Positions 36,216 through 47,219 are shown, counted from the first letter of the stretch. The stretch: DNA of 64,000 bases from Morella rubra (GCA_003952965.2 CM025856.1:13896489-13960488); one strand, 5' to 3'. Numbers and translations are program-made. The notes: generated by a model from the sequence alone, not told the origin.

Positions 36216-36745
36216 CATATATATATATATATATAATCAAGTTTTGGATTTGTCATCAGCCAACTGGCACTATCCAAATAGTATATTTTCCACCTCTATT
36301 GAGCATATTATATGTCTACTGGATAAGTGTTACAGACTCTTATTTTGAATTTTTTTTTCTAGGGAATTTTTATATTTATATACAGTTTTCGAACTAATCT
36401 TGGAATTCGGAATTTGATATGTTTTTTCAGAAAAATTTTTTTTTAAAAGAATATTATTTAGAATTTACTGTCGAATAACTTGCATACCCATTTCATGCAG
36501 AAGCTAATTACGACTCGCAATAAAACTACGAAAATAAATGAACAAGTGGGGGAAAGGCCACATCGGAGTTGGGAAGATCAGGACAACTATATAGTATATA
36601 TGAAAAGACAAGATGGGAATCTTTTTGTGCGCAAGTTGGTTCAACTATTTTGGTGAACTGTCATCCACAAACATGAGGAATCAAACCTATCTCTACAGAA
36701 CACGTGGGCCCGAAAACCCTCCTGCCATTTTTATTCTCTTTTTTC
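36216..36745. other. Upstream region of small gene
   Basis: AT-rich DNA with a TA repeat at about 36218-36233; otherwise nothing recognisable until the TATA box at 36748. Confidence 0.4.
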
Positions 36746-36747
36746 TT

Positions 36748-36757
36748 GTATAAATAG
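36748..36757 (+). promoter_or_regulatory. TATA box of the small gene at 36820
   Basis: GTATAAATAG lies 63 bp before the ATG. It implies a short leader of about 30-45 nt and a classical, probably inducible, core promoter. Confidence 0.6.
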
Positions 36758-36819
36758 CCTCACAAGTCTCCTATCGAAGTTCTAATATCTTAACCTACAA
36801 ACCAGCATTAATAGTAAAG

Positions 36820-37053
36820 ATGAAGCCTGAACAACTCTCCGGCGATGGTTCTATGACTCAAGAATCAAAGAGAACTCACGGAGAAAAGCTTGTGCAGGCT
36901 TACGAGGCTGCAACAACAGCCATGAACAAGTATGGGGCTTGGGAGGGTTGTGGTCTTCCAATTTCGAGAGAAATTGAGAGACGAAAGTGGAGCTCCCGTG
37001 CAGAAGACCCTATTAGAACTCTGATGTTCTTGGGATGTTGGAATCACACTTAA
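36820..37053 (+). CDS. Small plant protein of unknown function (77 residues)
   Basis: A single-exon, 77-codon frame with a good TATA box upstream and an AT-rich 3' region with AATAAG-type signals. The N-terminus is polar. It continues through a helical stretch ('EKLVQAYEAATTAMNKYG'), a basic region ('SREIERRKWSSRAEDP') and a hydrophobic C-terminus 'IRTLMFLGCWNHT'. The strong C-terminal motif and promoter make it look like a real, probably stress-responsive gene. I recall small Arabidopsis proteins with similar '(R)T(L/V)MFLG-W-HT' tails but cannot name the family with confidence. No signal peptide or membrane span was seen. Confidence 0.65.
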   Translation: MKPEQLSGDGSMTQESKRTHGEKLVQAYEAATTAMNKYGAWEGCGLPISREIERRKWSSRAEDPIRTLMFLGCWNHT

Positions 37054-37059
37054 GCTTCG

Positions 37060-37655
37060 ACTGTACAATGTGTGATTATTTCACTTGGAAGCTCATCAAA
37101 CGAGAACCGATGAGAAAATATATATGTCAATAACATATGTATGATGGTTGGTGATTTGTGTAAAAAGAAGTAGACATGTATTAATCAGATTCAACCCAGA
37201 ATCCAGAATTATAAATAAGAAAATGTCGTCTTTAATGGAGCTATATTGTATTGTTGTTAAATATTCAGAGGAAACCGATTCAAGGTCTTAAACTGTAGTA
37301 TTCTCACTCCTTTGAAGATGTTGTTTTAGACTCACACACTAACGTAAAGATCTCCCATTTGATCTACTTTTAAACCGGTTCTCTTGAGAACTAAGAACCG
37401 TTTCCGCCCTCTAATCTATGCCTTTCAGATGTTTTTGTCCCATACGAAGAACCTTATTTTTATGTATTTCTTTCCAAAAAGATAGCGGCAGAAGCATCTG
37501 CATCTTAAACGTCCATATAATCTCCGATTTTGGGCCCTTGCTTGGCTACCTTAGTGCGGCAATAACCAATCGGCTCGCGAAGCCAACTAAGCCACCAACA
37601 CTAGCTATATACGGCCCAAACGATCACCTCGCGTATTCTCGGCCTAGTCTGTTTT
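37060..37655. other. 3' flank of small gene, intergenic
   Basis: Contains the likely 3' untranslated region of the small gene. No other feature is supported. Confidence 0.4.
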
Positions 37656-37662
37656 TGGGGTA

Positions 37663-37926
37663 TTTTTTTTTTTTTCATAAGTAAAAGAGGTAGAAGGGGC
37701 GACCAAGCATGACTAACTCCTCCGTGAGTGTGATCATAGGGCCTCACTACCCACTACAGAATGTCTGAATTGAACCATAACAATTAAACCAGAGATTTAG
37801 ACCGTCACCACAGCATCACAAAAGTGTAATTAATCTTAGTTGCAGGAAGGTTCAATCCAAGGATCTTCAGCCTTCTAGTCCAGTTCCGAGCGAACGACAA
37901 GACCTGTTGAGCCACCACTTCCGTGG
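37663..37926 (-). mobile_element. SINE-like retroposon
   Basis: On the minus strand this is about 264 bp. It starts GTGGTGGCTCAACAGG, a plausible Pol III A box (TGGCTCAACAGG). A B box-like GGATTGAACC follows about 50 bp further on, and it ends in a 13-base A tail (T-run 37663-37675 on plus). It is flanked by near-identical 9-bp direct repeats, TTTGGGGTA (37654-37662) and TTTGGGTTA (37927-37935). Size, boxes, tail and target duplication together fit a tRNA-derived SINE. Confidence 0.6.
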
Positions 37927-37970
37927 TTTGGGTTATTTTTTTTAGTATAGAAGAAAAATCTTGAACTCTC

Positions 37971-39231
37971 TAAAGAAAACGAAGGGCCAAGAAGAAAAAG
38001 AGAACAATGAACTGAGAGAATCCGTGGAAGTTCGCAATTGCGAAACTGATGCAATAATTTCAATAAAGCAGTAAGGGTGCTCCTTATACATCGAGCAGTA
38101 ACAGAATGGAAAGAGAAAGAATGCTAACTAACTACACCTAAGCAATGACACGTGTAAAGAATATTACAAGAAAGGAATAAAATACAATGCACTAGAACAG
38201 TTGCGTAATAGCTCAGAATTTAACACTCACCCTCAAGATGGAGTGTGTAAATTATGCACACCCATCTTGCGAAGGAGGTTGTGAAACTGAGCTGCCCCAA
38301 GGCCTTTAGTAAGTAAATCAGCAAGTTGTGCGTTCGAGGGAACGTGTAAAGTGAAAACCAAGCCAGATTGAATCTTCTCCCGCACAATGTGACAGCCTAT
38401 GTCTATATGCTTCATTCTTTCATGAAAGACTGAGTTGGCAGCGATATGCATAGTTGCCTTATTGTCACAAAACAAGAGAGAAGGCTGTGGGTAAGCTACA
38501 TTCAAATCTGTAAGGAGGCATGTCAACCAAGTCAGTTCACAGTAGGTGGATGCCATAGATTGGTACTCTGCTTCTGCTGAAGATCGAGAAACGGTTTGCT
38601 GCTTCTTAGATTTCCACGAAATAAGTGAATTACCAAGAAACACATAAAACCGTGTGCATATAAGTAATGCTGTGCTCATCTCTTTTGAAATGGAGTTGAC
38701 AATCCAAGCAAAGACTACCATGTTACATCTATGCCAAGCAGAATGCTTAGGTTCCGTGGATGGAAGCTCAGGAATGGTGCCATCAACAAAACCTTCTTTG
38801 TTTTTGACACTGAGGGCCATAAGCATGGACTTACTCTAGCTGGAGTAATTGTCTTCATTCAAAATGAAGGAAACAAGCTGCAGATCGGTATTATCTCAAT
38901 GGTGGAGATGGTAAGGGCTTGCTGGATCATCAGCGACATTGGAAACAGTTTTATTGCCATCGAAAGTCATGACAAGGAGCAATTAGCGCTTTGATACCAT
39001 GAAAAAAATGAAGGGCCAAGAAGAAGAAAAGAACGATGAACTGAGAGAATCCATAGAAGTTCGCAATTGCAAAATTGATTCAATAATTTCAATAAAGTAG
39101 CAAGGGTGCTACTTATATACCGAGCAGTAACAAAAAGGAAAGAGAAAGAATGATAACTAACTACACCTAAGCAATGACACGTGTAAAGAATATTACAAGA
39201 AAAGAATTACGCAATAGCTCAGAATTTAACA
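37971..39231 (-). mobile_element. Internally deleted copia element (1.26 kb) with intact ends
   Basis: The 5' LTR is 39000-39231 and the 3' LTR 37971-38225, both starting TGTTAAATTC on the minus strand. The upstream LTR lacks about 24 bp present in the other. The primer site TGGTATCAAAGC (38988-38999) directly follows the 5' LTR. The purine-rich CTTGAGGGTGAG precedes the 3' LTR. A perfect 5-bp target duplication CTCTC flanks the element (37966-37970 and 39232-39236). Only gag and RNase H remnants remain between the LTRs, so it needs factors from another element to move. Confidence 0.92.
38233..38826 (-). CDS. Chimeric gag-RNase H ORF of the mini copia element
   Basis: This is an uninterrupted 197-codon frame. 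The N-terminal 65-70 residues are copia gag ('SVKNKEGFVDGTIPELPST', 'FAWIVNSISKEMSTALL'). The frame then passes without a break into the C-terminal half of RNase H ('SWKSKKQQTVSRSSAEAEYQ', 'LLFCDNKATMHIAAN', 'ERMKHIDIGCHIVREKI', 'LADLLTKGLG'). Upstream codons (to about 38970) look like the true gag start but include a stop. The whole of protease, integrase and RT is deleted between the two parts. Whether the fusion is expressed is unknown. Confidence 0.8.
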   Translation of the reverse strand: MLMALSVKNKEGFVDGTIPELPSTEPKHSAWHRCNMVVFAWIVNSISKEMSTALLICTRFYVFLGNSLISWKSKKQQTVSRSSAEAEYQSMASTYCELTWLTCLLTDLNVAYPQPSLLFCDNKATMHIAANSVFHERMKHIDIGCHIVREKIQSGLVFTLHVPSNAQLADLLTKGLGAAQFHNLLRKMGVHNLHTPS

Positions 39232-39236
39232 CTCTC

Positions 39237-39880
39237 CGTAAGCATTGTCTTCACATGAACCAGGTTCAGTTGGACGTACCATGAGGTCGTAACTTCATGG
39301 TTTGACTGTCACGAAGAAACCTGCAATTGACTGTCACGAAGAAACCTGCAAATCAGTCAACGTGGTTTCTTACTAATTATGGTTTGATCAAAGGCTTACA
39401 CTTTCTGCCGCCCTCATTATGCTCCCCGATTCCTCTATGTTTTGCATTGAAGTTTCTGACATTTCAAATAATGCGTTTGATGCCCTGATCCCCACTTCCC
39501 CTCCAGTGCACATTTTAAAGATTGACACGTGATCATATGGCGAAAACACATTACAAAACTGCTTGAGATAAAAAAATTACCTATTACATCCAAAGTGAAA
39601 CTTTGGCCATCCTATATATCTGCCTAAAAATATTAGTCAAAGGTTGAAAATATGCCTTGATTTGAGAAGTTGTAAGGTAATGCATTCAAAATTCGAGACT
39701 ACTAATAAATATTTTTCCCAATGCTTAGCACCTAGCACTATCAACAAGCCGACCAACTTGTTTTCCCATTGACATAATATAGTGAACACAAAAAACACAA
39801 ATCTCATCAAAAATAGTGTTATACACCATATGGACCAAAATTTGACTTAGATTAACCTTGGTAATTCTTTTCGGTAACTA
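39237..39880. other. Intergenic, with a 25-bp tandem repeat
   Basis: 39302-39326 is repeated exactly at 39327-39351 (unit begins TTGACTGTCACGAAG). The stretch 39390-39520 on plus has a short open frame ('DSSMFCIEVSDISNNAFDAL') that I cannot assign and which may be an old gene fragment. No gene is called. Confidence 0.4.
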
Positions 39881-39885
39881 ACTAT

Positions 39886-40496
39886 CCCAAAGTTTACATT
39901 GACAAGAAGAGTTTAATTTAATCATAGGTAAATTACACATTTTTCCCTCAAATTACTACTTGATTTTTAAATACTCTACAAACTTTAACTTGTTATAACT
40001 CACCTTTCAAATTATACTTCTCATTACGATTTCATTTCTCAATCCACCAAAATTATTATGTCAAATGATTTTTGGCCTGCCTAAAGGGCATGTAGCCTTT
40101 TACTTAAGTGAAAAGACAAATTTGTCCTCATTTAAACCCTTCCTAATCTTCTATGGTGCTTCTCACGATGTGCAGACTTAAGAAATAATATGTAGTTGGC
40201 TGATTTTTCTTTATTAAAAAAAATATTACTTACTTAGAATTGATGTAGTCAAATTTATCTTTTTAAATAAGGAAAATTTCATGTGCTATTTACATAGGAT
40301 GAAAATCATTCGACATGATGACTCAAACAAGTAAAAACATGGAATCTCAATGAAAAACATAATTTGGGGTGAGTCGTAACGAATTAAAATTTGTTGAGAT
40401 ATTTTAGAATCGGATGATAGTTTAAAAGAAAATATTGTAATTTATCCATGATTAAATTAATCTCTTTCTATCAATTTAAACTTTGGGATAATTTAC
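39886..40496. mobile_element. Long foldback MITE (about 0.6 kb)
   Basis: The left arm from ATCCCAAAGTTTACATTGA... pairs over about 150 bp with the right arm ending ...TCAATTTAAACTTTGGGAT. Matching blocks include TTTAATTTAATCATRGRTAA, TAACTCACC/GGTGAGT and ATTACGATTTCATT-like segments. There is no coding capacity. The ends are imperfect and I could not fix a target duplication. Confidence 0.6.
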
Positions 40497-41132
40497 TGAT
40501 AGTAAACAAATTATTAAGGTTACTTTACTTCAAATTTTTATCATAATACACCTAATAATTATTGATTTTAAATACTTTACACTCTCTATTAAAATTTTCT
40601 GTTAATTTTGACGAAAAATAAATTATAAAAATGTTACTGTAAAAAAAAGTTATCTTGCCAAACAATCAGTTTCGGTAAAAATTGACAGAATAAGAATGTA
40701 AAGCGTTTGAAATCCGGAGCGATTGCAATGTAATAAAAACGAAATATTTTAGAATATAAAATTCGATACTCTCGTAATTGAAAAGTTACATTTAGCCCAA
40801 AACATTATTGTAAAAAAATCAATATGTGTATTTTTTTTAGCGTCTTTCGAACGCATTTGAGTGAAGAGGAACAAGAGTGGAGTTCTTTCTTTCTCGTTAA
40901 TAATCATTTCTTATATTTGATTTATAAAAATAAGAAAAATCATATTACCCTTTAAACCTCCACCATATTCTTCATATGCTCCTAAATTATCTTGTTTTAA
41001 GTTATATTCCCAAATTACGATGAAATCTTTCGAGTTGATGATAATTAGAATGCCCAAACACAGAATTAAGGGACTAAAAAATATTTTGGTTAAGGATCTC
41101 TTTTCAGCAAGATCTCGAAGTTTTTAATAGTA
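40497..41132. other. AT-rich intergenic, MITE-like traces
   Basis: Positions 40500-40800 contain a weak inverted pair around 'ATACTTTACACTCTCTA' and 'AATGTAAAGCGTTTGA', possibly a decayed relative of the neighbouring MITEs. Nothing else was recognised. Confidence 0.3.
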
Positions 41133-41532
41133 AAAAATATACTTTTCACCTATAAACTATTGAGATAATGACACATTGTATTCTAAACTACCATATTTAA
41201 GACATTGCACCTCTCAAACTACTAATGTTAGACACTTTGCATCCTAAACTATCCATTTTGACACATTACACCCTTAAACTACTAATATTAAATACTTTGC
41301 ACCCTCAAATTAATAATAATACCCTTAAAAAATTAATAAATTGACAACAATATCTTCAATATATGCAAAATGGGTCCAGAGCATTTTCATCATTTTAGTC
41401 TGAAATTTTGCTAAAGGGTGCAAAATGTTAAAAATTGGTAGTTAGAAGGTGCAATGTGTCAAAATTGATAGTTTAAGACGTAAAGTGTAAAATCTACAGT
41501 AGTTCTGAGTGAAAAGTGTATTTTCTACCCTT
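41133..41532. mobile_element. Foldback MITE, ACACTTTGCACC family
   Basis: The left end AAATATACTTTTCACC is mirrored by the right end GTGAAAAGTGTATTTT. Inside, four runs of ACA(C/T)TKTGCACC-like sequence alternate with TAAACTACTAAT-like motifs and are partly mirrored on the right (GGTGCAATGTGTCAAA, GGGTGCAAAATGTTAA). It ends about 210 bp before the folate gene start, so it may contribute to that promoter. Confidence 0.6.
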
Positions 41533-41741
41533 TAATACGTGTCAATCAAAATGTTGGGTGTCGGAAAACTGCAGAAATGCCAAAAGATCCATGCTTCTGT
41601 TTTACTCCATGGTGCGACGCCGTTCGACCCTACGCTAAACCCCTTACCTGCTCCCCGTTCCAGTTTGTGATCTAATCCCCTACAGTCATAGACAAATTAG
41701 ACCCCTTCCCCGAGTCCCTACTATCTATTCTCTTCGTCGAA

Positions 41742-44328
41742 ATGGCGTCACCGTCTGATCACAAGGCCACCATAATCGACGGCAAAGCTATCGCCCAAAC
41801 CATCCGCAATGAAATCGCCGCCGAAGTATGCCATCTGTCCCAGAAATATGGCAAGGTACAAACCAACCCAGTATTTTCTCAATCAAATTAGGTTGCAAGA
41901 GTTTAGTTGGTTGGCTAGTAGAAATGGAAAATGAATTGGCGAATTCTTTCATCTCGAGAGGAATGTGTGAAATGCCTTTAGTCTTTTCCTTCCGAAAGTC
42001 GCGTATTAGTGCAGTGAATGTACAGAACTCAGAAGATACTACTGGGGACATTGGTACTGGGGGACAAACAAATAGGCCCTAAAGGTATTAAATTGTGAAC
42101 TCATATGGATTTTCTTGTATGGTTGTAACATTTGGGATTTTGGAGAACCTCTTTAGAGAGAGTTGAGAGGTGGACTTCTAATGTGCTACTAGGACGAGGT
42201 TCTGTTCTGTTATGAAATTGTAATTTTATATGTCATCGGAGACGGGAATTGTGATACTTTTTCTCACTTGGTCCGCTCAGGTCCCGGGGTTGGCTGTAGT
42301 GATTGTTGGTTGCAGGAAAGATTCTCAAAGCTATGTGAGTATGAAGAGGAAGGCATGTGCGGAAGTTGGGATCCGGTCCTTTGACATAGACCTTCCCGAG
42401 CAAGTGTCTGAAGCGGAGTTGGTCGGCAAGGTTCACGAATTAAATGCAAATCCGGATGTACATGGTTGGTCAGTTTAATCTGATATAATTTCGACATATC
42501 GGATTATAGCGCATTTGCCATTTTGCTAGAAAATTAGATTTTTAAACCTTATGCGGAGATGTCGAATTTCAATATACAAACCAAGGATAGAAATCCAATG
42601 TGCTTCTTCTTCTGTTGTTTTCCATATGACTCCTATTGAAGGAAATTGTAAGAAACTACAAAAATAAGTTTCCGTGTTAGACAAACTAGGATTAATGGAG
42701 TTAAAATTGTTTTGGTGAGATTTGCTAAAGCTTATTGAGTGAGATTTGCTAAAGCTTATTGACGTTTAACTTACTATGTATGATATAGGTCTTGTTTCCT
42801 ACAACACAAGAATGCCTTAAGGTGCTTCAATTTAACAACTGTACAACTAACTGATGATGAAATTTTATGTCTCTGGACTATTTGCTTCCCAAAATCTGCA
42901 TGTTTAGCCTGCAACCCTGGTCTTTTACATTGACAGGCATATTGGTTCAGCTCCCATTGCCAAAACATATAAATGAAGAGAACGTGCTCACTGAAATCAG
43001 CATTGAGAAGGATGTCGATGGCTTTCACCCTCTGAACATTGGCAAGCTTGCAATGAAAGGAAGAGAGCCCTTGTTCCTTCCTTGCACCCCCAAGGCAATA
43101 GACTTATTAGAAATATATTTCCTTCCTACTTAATTTTTGTGGTTTACAACACAAGCAGCTCTTATTTTTCAGGAATTCCATATGAATGTTAGGTAGAAAA
43201 TCCTGTACGTATATTGTCCGCAGAAGGTCCTCAAGGTTGTAAGTAGTAGTTTTATGTTTTGAGCAGGGGTGTATTGAACTTCTGTCACGGAGTGGTATAC
43301 AAATAAAGGGAAAGAAAGCGGTTGTAGTAGGCCGAAGTAACATAGTGGGACTGCCAGTTTCACTGCTGCTGCTGAAAGCAGATGCTACTGTTACCATAGT
43401 CCATTCACATTCTCATGACCCTGAAAGTGTCATCCGTGAAGCAGACATCATTATTGCGGCAGCAGGACAGGCAATGATGGTAATAAGAGGCCCTTTACTC
43501 ATTTGTTTTTCTGGGTTTAAAATAACATCATCTTCTTTTATGTGTTTGCCTTATGTATAACCCTTTTTTGGGTGTCCTTGAAAAATTTGCTTAAATGTGT
43601 AATAAAGGAAGGAAGTCGACCATAAGAATTGTACTAAATGTTGGAGACAGTCTTTTTTCATGTTTTGGTTATTCTGATATCCATACTTAAGGCCGTTCAT
43701 GTACTCCAACCATTATGAAACAAAAAAATGTAGTAGGCACTGAAACACAAATAGAAGTTGAACTAGAGGTTCTACGAATCTGGGAATGTCATAATGAATA
43801 AATCAGGATTAGAAGGAAAAAAAAAAGAGTTAAATCAGGATCAGCTTTTAGGAAACTGGATATAAAAATTAGAATTCCTTCTTGAGGGCCTTGCTTTGTG
43901 CGTTACTTGTATGTTGTAACACAATGGCACCATAGCCCTACACATCTGGTATATTTTTCTGTTCAGATTTAGCAACATGCATGATCTAAGAAGCCAGATA
44001 ATGACTTCCCTGTGTTAGGCCTGCTGGGCAATTTGTTTTAAGATGTATAGTTCCTGAAATGAATCTTGTGCAACTAAGGAATTAACTTAATTTTCAGATC
44101 AAGGGCAGTTGGATCAAACCTGGTGCTGCTGTTATCGATGTTGGTACGAATGCTATCGACGATCCAAGTAAGAAGTCAGGTTATCGGCTAGTTGGAGATG
44201 TTCATTTCCAGGAAGCATGCAAGGTAGCTGGATGCATAACTCCTGTCCCGGGTGGTGTGGGCCCAATGACTGTTGCAATGCTACTCAAAAATACTCTGGA
44301 GGGTGCTAAGCGTGTGATTGAGCATTAA
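41742..44328 (+). CDS. FOLD: Bifunctional methylenetetrahydrofolate dehydrogenase/cyclohydrolase (cytosolic FolD type)
   Basis: Five exons (41742-41855, 42281-42464, 42937-43094, 43267-43479, 44098-44328) join to 299 codons, matching the length of cytosolic plant FolD enzymes. It interconverts 5,10-methylene-, methenyl- and 10-formyl-tetrahydrofolate using NADP(H). Visible motifs are '[12 protein letters not shown]' with catalytic Tyr56 and Lys60, 'VQLPLPKHI', '[14 protein letters not shown]', 'PCTPKGCIELL', the NADP-binding '[17 protein letters not shown]', '[10 protein letters not shown]', 'PGAAVIDVG' and the signature '[13 protein letters not shown]'. There is no transit peptide, so a cytosolic isoform is likely. 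Introns are GT-AG except intron 3, which must start with GC (AAG|GCAATA at 43095) to keep the conserved P-K-G junction in frame. The gene appears intact. Confidence 0.96.
42716..42762 (+). repeat. 24-bp tandem repeat in FOLD intron 2
   Basis: TGAGATTTGCTAAAGCTTAT plus four bases is repeated once, back to back. It is an ordinary small intronic duplication. Confidence 0.8.
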
Positions 44329-44334
44329 GTCTCG

Positions 44335-45940
44335 TATTGTAAGCCTCGTATTGGTTGACTTCATAATCTGATCCTCTTCGTGGGATGGAGTTTCGAAAGG
44401 CATTTTATTCACCCTCCAATGGATATTCTGTTCTCTTGTCACAATCATAATTTTGAATTCTGCTTCTGCTCATGAATTTTGTAAAATTCCTGAGTTTTCG
44501 AGTTGCGATGCTTCACATTTGAGCCACCACCGCGATGTGATCGTTTGATTTTGACTGATTACAATCAAGGCACCACGTTCTTCACAGCTATCTTAACGGA
44601 ATCCTACGGCTTGGACTACTTGACGTCCATTTCTTCTAGATCTCAGAAAAGGCGGAAAATTCAAGGGTTATTAAATTTTATAAGGCTTATGTGAGAGGTT
44701 TTAGGTAATCCATTGAGCCTCCCGATTAGTGTGGGGACATATTGCACGAATATCTATTAATTATTTATGGAAAATATCACCATCAGCCTATAAACTTATA
44801 TCAAAATATCGAAATGTCAAAACTATCAAAGTTGTCACATTTATTTAGGCTTGTGACAGGATGAAAGTTGATGCATTTTGATGGAAAATATGGCCGCGCA
44901 CCAACTCGCCCGTTGGCTGCTACTAGTGGACCCTCCCTAGTATTGAAGTTTATTTTCATCTTGCTTCTTGCAGTTTCTATCATCTCGTTTTGTTTTGTTT
45001 TAACTACATTTGAATGGTTTTGAATAAAAAAAAAAAAAAAAATTGTACTTGCATCGTTAGGTAAAAACCACTATACTAATTAAAGAGGCGTTAAGTTTCC
45101 CGTTATCATAGCTGCTCCCCATCTGCAGAAGCATTTTCTTGAAATAAGGCTGCAATGGGTATATCGCACTTAATCATAAACATCATAATATCTACCACGT
45201 ACGTACGGACACGCACCTACAGCAACTGTCAAAAGTCCTAGTCCAGAATCCGAGAGATATCTCTCACGTCACAATCGTTTCCAGAAAGCTAACAGAAAGT
45301 CAGTCCTCGTGAGGTTATGTTGTCTGACAAGGTATTGAACGTATCATATTTGGATACTGCGATCCATACATAAATGGCCACGAAAACAAGTCTTGATTGG
45401 GGGAACAACTGGGAAAGACTATTGCCCGATCGAGGGCGGTGGGAATATTGCTTGGACAGATAGACTTGCCCAGCGTCTGTTCCACCACAGCTTGGATGAA
45501 TCTAATTGGGCAAGGGGGCTACCTGCAGATAATGTTTGAACATTCTTTCACGAGGTTGAGCTTATGTAATCATGACAAGAGCCTAAACTTAAAAAAATAA
45601 TAAAATAAAAAAGAGATCACGAATATATATTATCAAATAATTAAGTTTCTATATGATCTTAAGCAGGCTCTAGAAAGCTAGTTCACGGCATTGGGCGAGA
45701 CGTACTAGCATTGCTTGCTTGCACGAATGGAGTTTCAACAAATTAATTCATTTGGATAACATGCAGTCGTTGTTTACTATTCAATTTGCAACCAAACATC
45801 TAGGCTTTGTTTCATGAACTGGGTACAATACTTTCACACACACCGATTATACTTGTCTGCAAGCCAAGACATCAATGACAAATAATACACCTGGCACGGA
45901 CTTCGGACTTAATGTGCCATTATTCAGCATTCGCTAGCCT
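44335..45940. other. Intergenic between FOLD and the PCC13-62 gene
   Basis: Holds the FOLD 3' untranslated region (to about 44470) and an A-run at 45026-45042. The short open frames at 44503-44694 and 45397-45600 show no known domain. No other gene was recognised. Confidence 0.4.
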
Positions 45941-45947
45941 TGGCGAG

Positions 45948-45957
45948 TCTATAAAAA
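45948..45957 (+). promoter_or_regulatory. TATA box of the PCC13-62-like gene
   Basis: TCTATAAAAA lies about 59 bp before the ATG at 46007 and 29 bp before the in-frame ATG at 45977. The first ATG would fall almost on the transcription start, so this spacing favours 46007. Confidence 0.6.
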
Positions 45958-46006
45958 CTGCTAGTTTCTCTCGCTCATGCACAAACACAATTTTAGCTGT
46001 TTTCTT

Positions 46007-47217
46007 ATGGCAGCCAGAAAAAAAATGGCTCCTATTGCTTTCTTCACTGCCCTTATCTTTATGCTTTCGTTGAAACTTAGCCTGGTCACGGGTAGTGCTG
46101 CCTATTGCGGACCCATTGAAGCCACTGACAGGGACCGGATTCAATTTGCTCTTAACCTGGAGTTCCTTGAAGCAGAGTTCTTCTTGTACGGAGCACTTGG
46201 TCGAGGACTGGACAGCATCGCTCCGTCTTTTGCTCAGGGTGGTCCGCCTCCGATCGGCGGCGAGAAGGCCAATCTTGACCCTCTAGTTGGTAGGATCATT
46301 GAGGAATTTGGGTATCAAGAAGTTGGTCATCTCAGGTTCAACTCGAATTATATTAGAACTTTAATTTGTCCATATTAAATTCCATGCACTAACGTTCTTC
46401 TTCGTTTTTTTTATTTTTATTTGGTCAAGCACGACTATTTGTTATTGATATATGCAAGGCAGAGTACTGTTTTATATATGTTTTTGTAAATTCTCTATAA
46501 CGACGATTTTTCAGGGCTATTATTACGACAGTAGGAGGAATTCGAAGGCCGCAGTTGGATATCAGCGCTCAAACTTTTGCGGAAATCTTTGACGCAGCAG
46601 TTGGTTACAAATTGTCCCCTCCATTCGACCCTTACTTGGACACAGTCCACTATCTCTTAGCATCTTATGTAATCCCTTATGTAGGACTTGTGGGTTACGT
46701 TGGCACCATTCCAGACCTTTACAACGCAACTTCTAAAAGTGTAAGAACCTCTCTCTCTCTCTCCCTCTCACGAATCCATTTTCCCGATCACCTGTACAAA
46801 TTTCAGACAAATAATTTTGAGCTATATGTCTTCTGGCAGCTTGTTGCTTCGCTTTTGGGGGTGGAGGCTGGACAGGACGCGGTGATACGAGCATTACTAT
46901 ACGAGGTAGCCAACACGCCGGTTCTGCCATATGACATGACCGTGGCCGACTTCACGAACCATATATCTGAGCTTAGAAACAAGCTGGGCGGCTGTGGCAT
47001 CAAAGATGAAGGGCTTATAGTCCCTCTATTTCTTGGGGCAGAAAATCGGACGGACAGTAACATCCTCTCAGCTAATCCGAATTCCCTTTCGTATGCTCGG
47101 ACACCACCCGAGATCTTGAGGATAGTGTACGGAACTGGCAGTGAGTATAAACCTGGTGGGATTTACCCTAGAGGCGGAGGTGGGAACATCGCAAAGAGGT
47201 TTCTTGCCAAAACTTAG
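46007..47217 (+). CDS. Desiccation-related protein PCC13-62-like, ferritin-fold, secreted
   Basis: Exons 46007-46335, 46515-46740 and 46840-47217 (GT-AG introns) join to 310 codons, close to Craterostigma PCC13-62 (about 313). Residues 7-32 form a signal peptide ('MAPIAFFTALIFMLSLKLSL', cleavage near GSAA). The ferritin-like helices follow: 'FALNLEFLEAEFFLYGALG' (Glu52, Glu55), 'IIEEFGYQEVGHLR' with an ExxH pair (Glu105, His108), a loop 'RRPQLDISAQTFAEIFDAA', and 'LLGVEAGQDAVIRALLYE'. The conserved 'PPEILRIVYG' and glycine-rich tail end the protein. The family is linked to dehydration tolerance and is thought to be apoplastic or cell-wall located; its catalytic role is not established. An in-frame ATG at 45977 would disrupt the signal peptide, so 46007 is chosen. 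The gene appears intact. Confidence 0.93.
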
Positions 47218-47219
47218 GA

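Noticed and set aside
36748..37053. Naming the 77-residue protein as a specific stress-response or interaction factor
   Set aside because: Only a vague memory of similar tails; not enough to assign a symbol.
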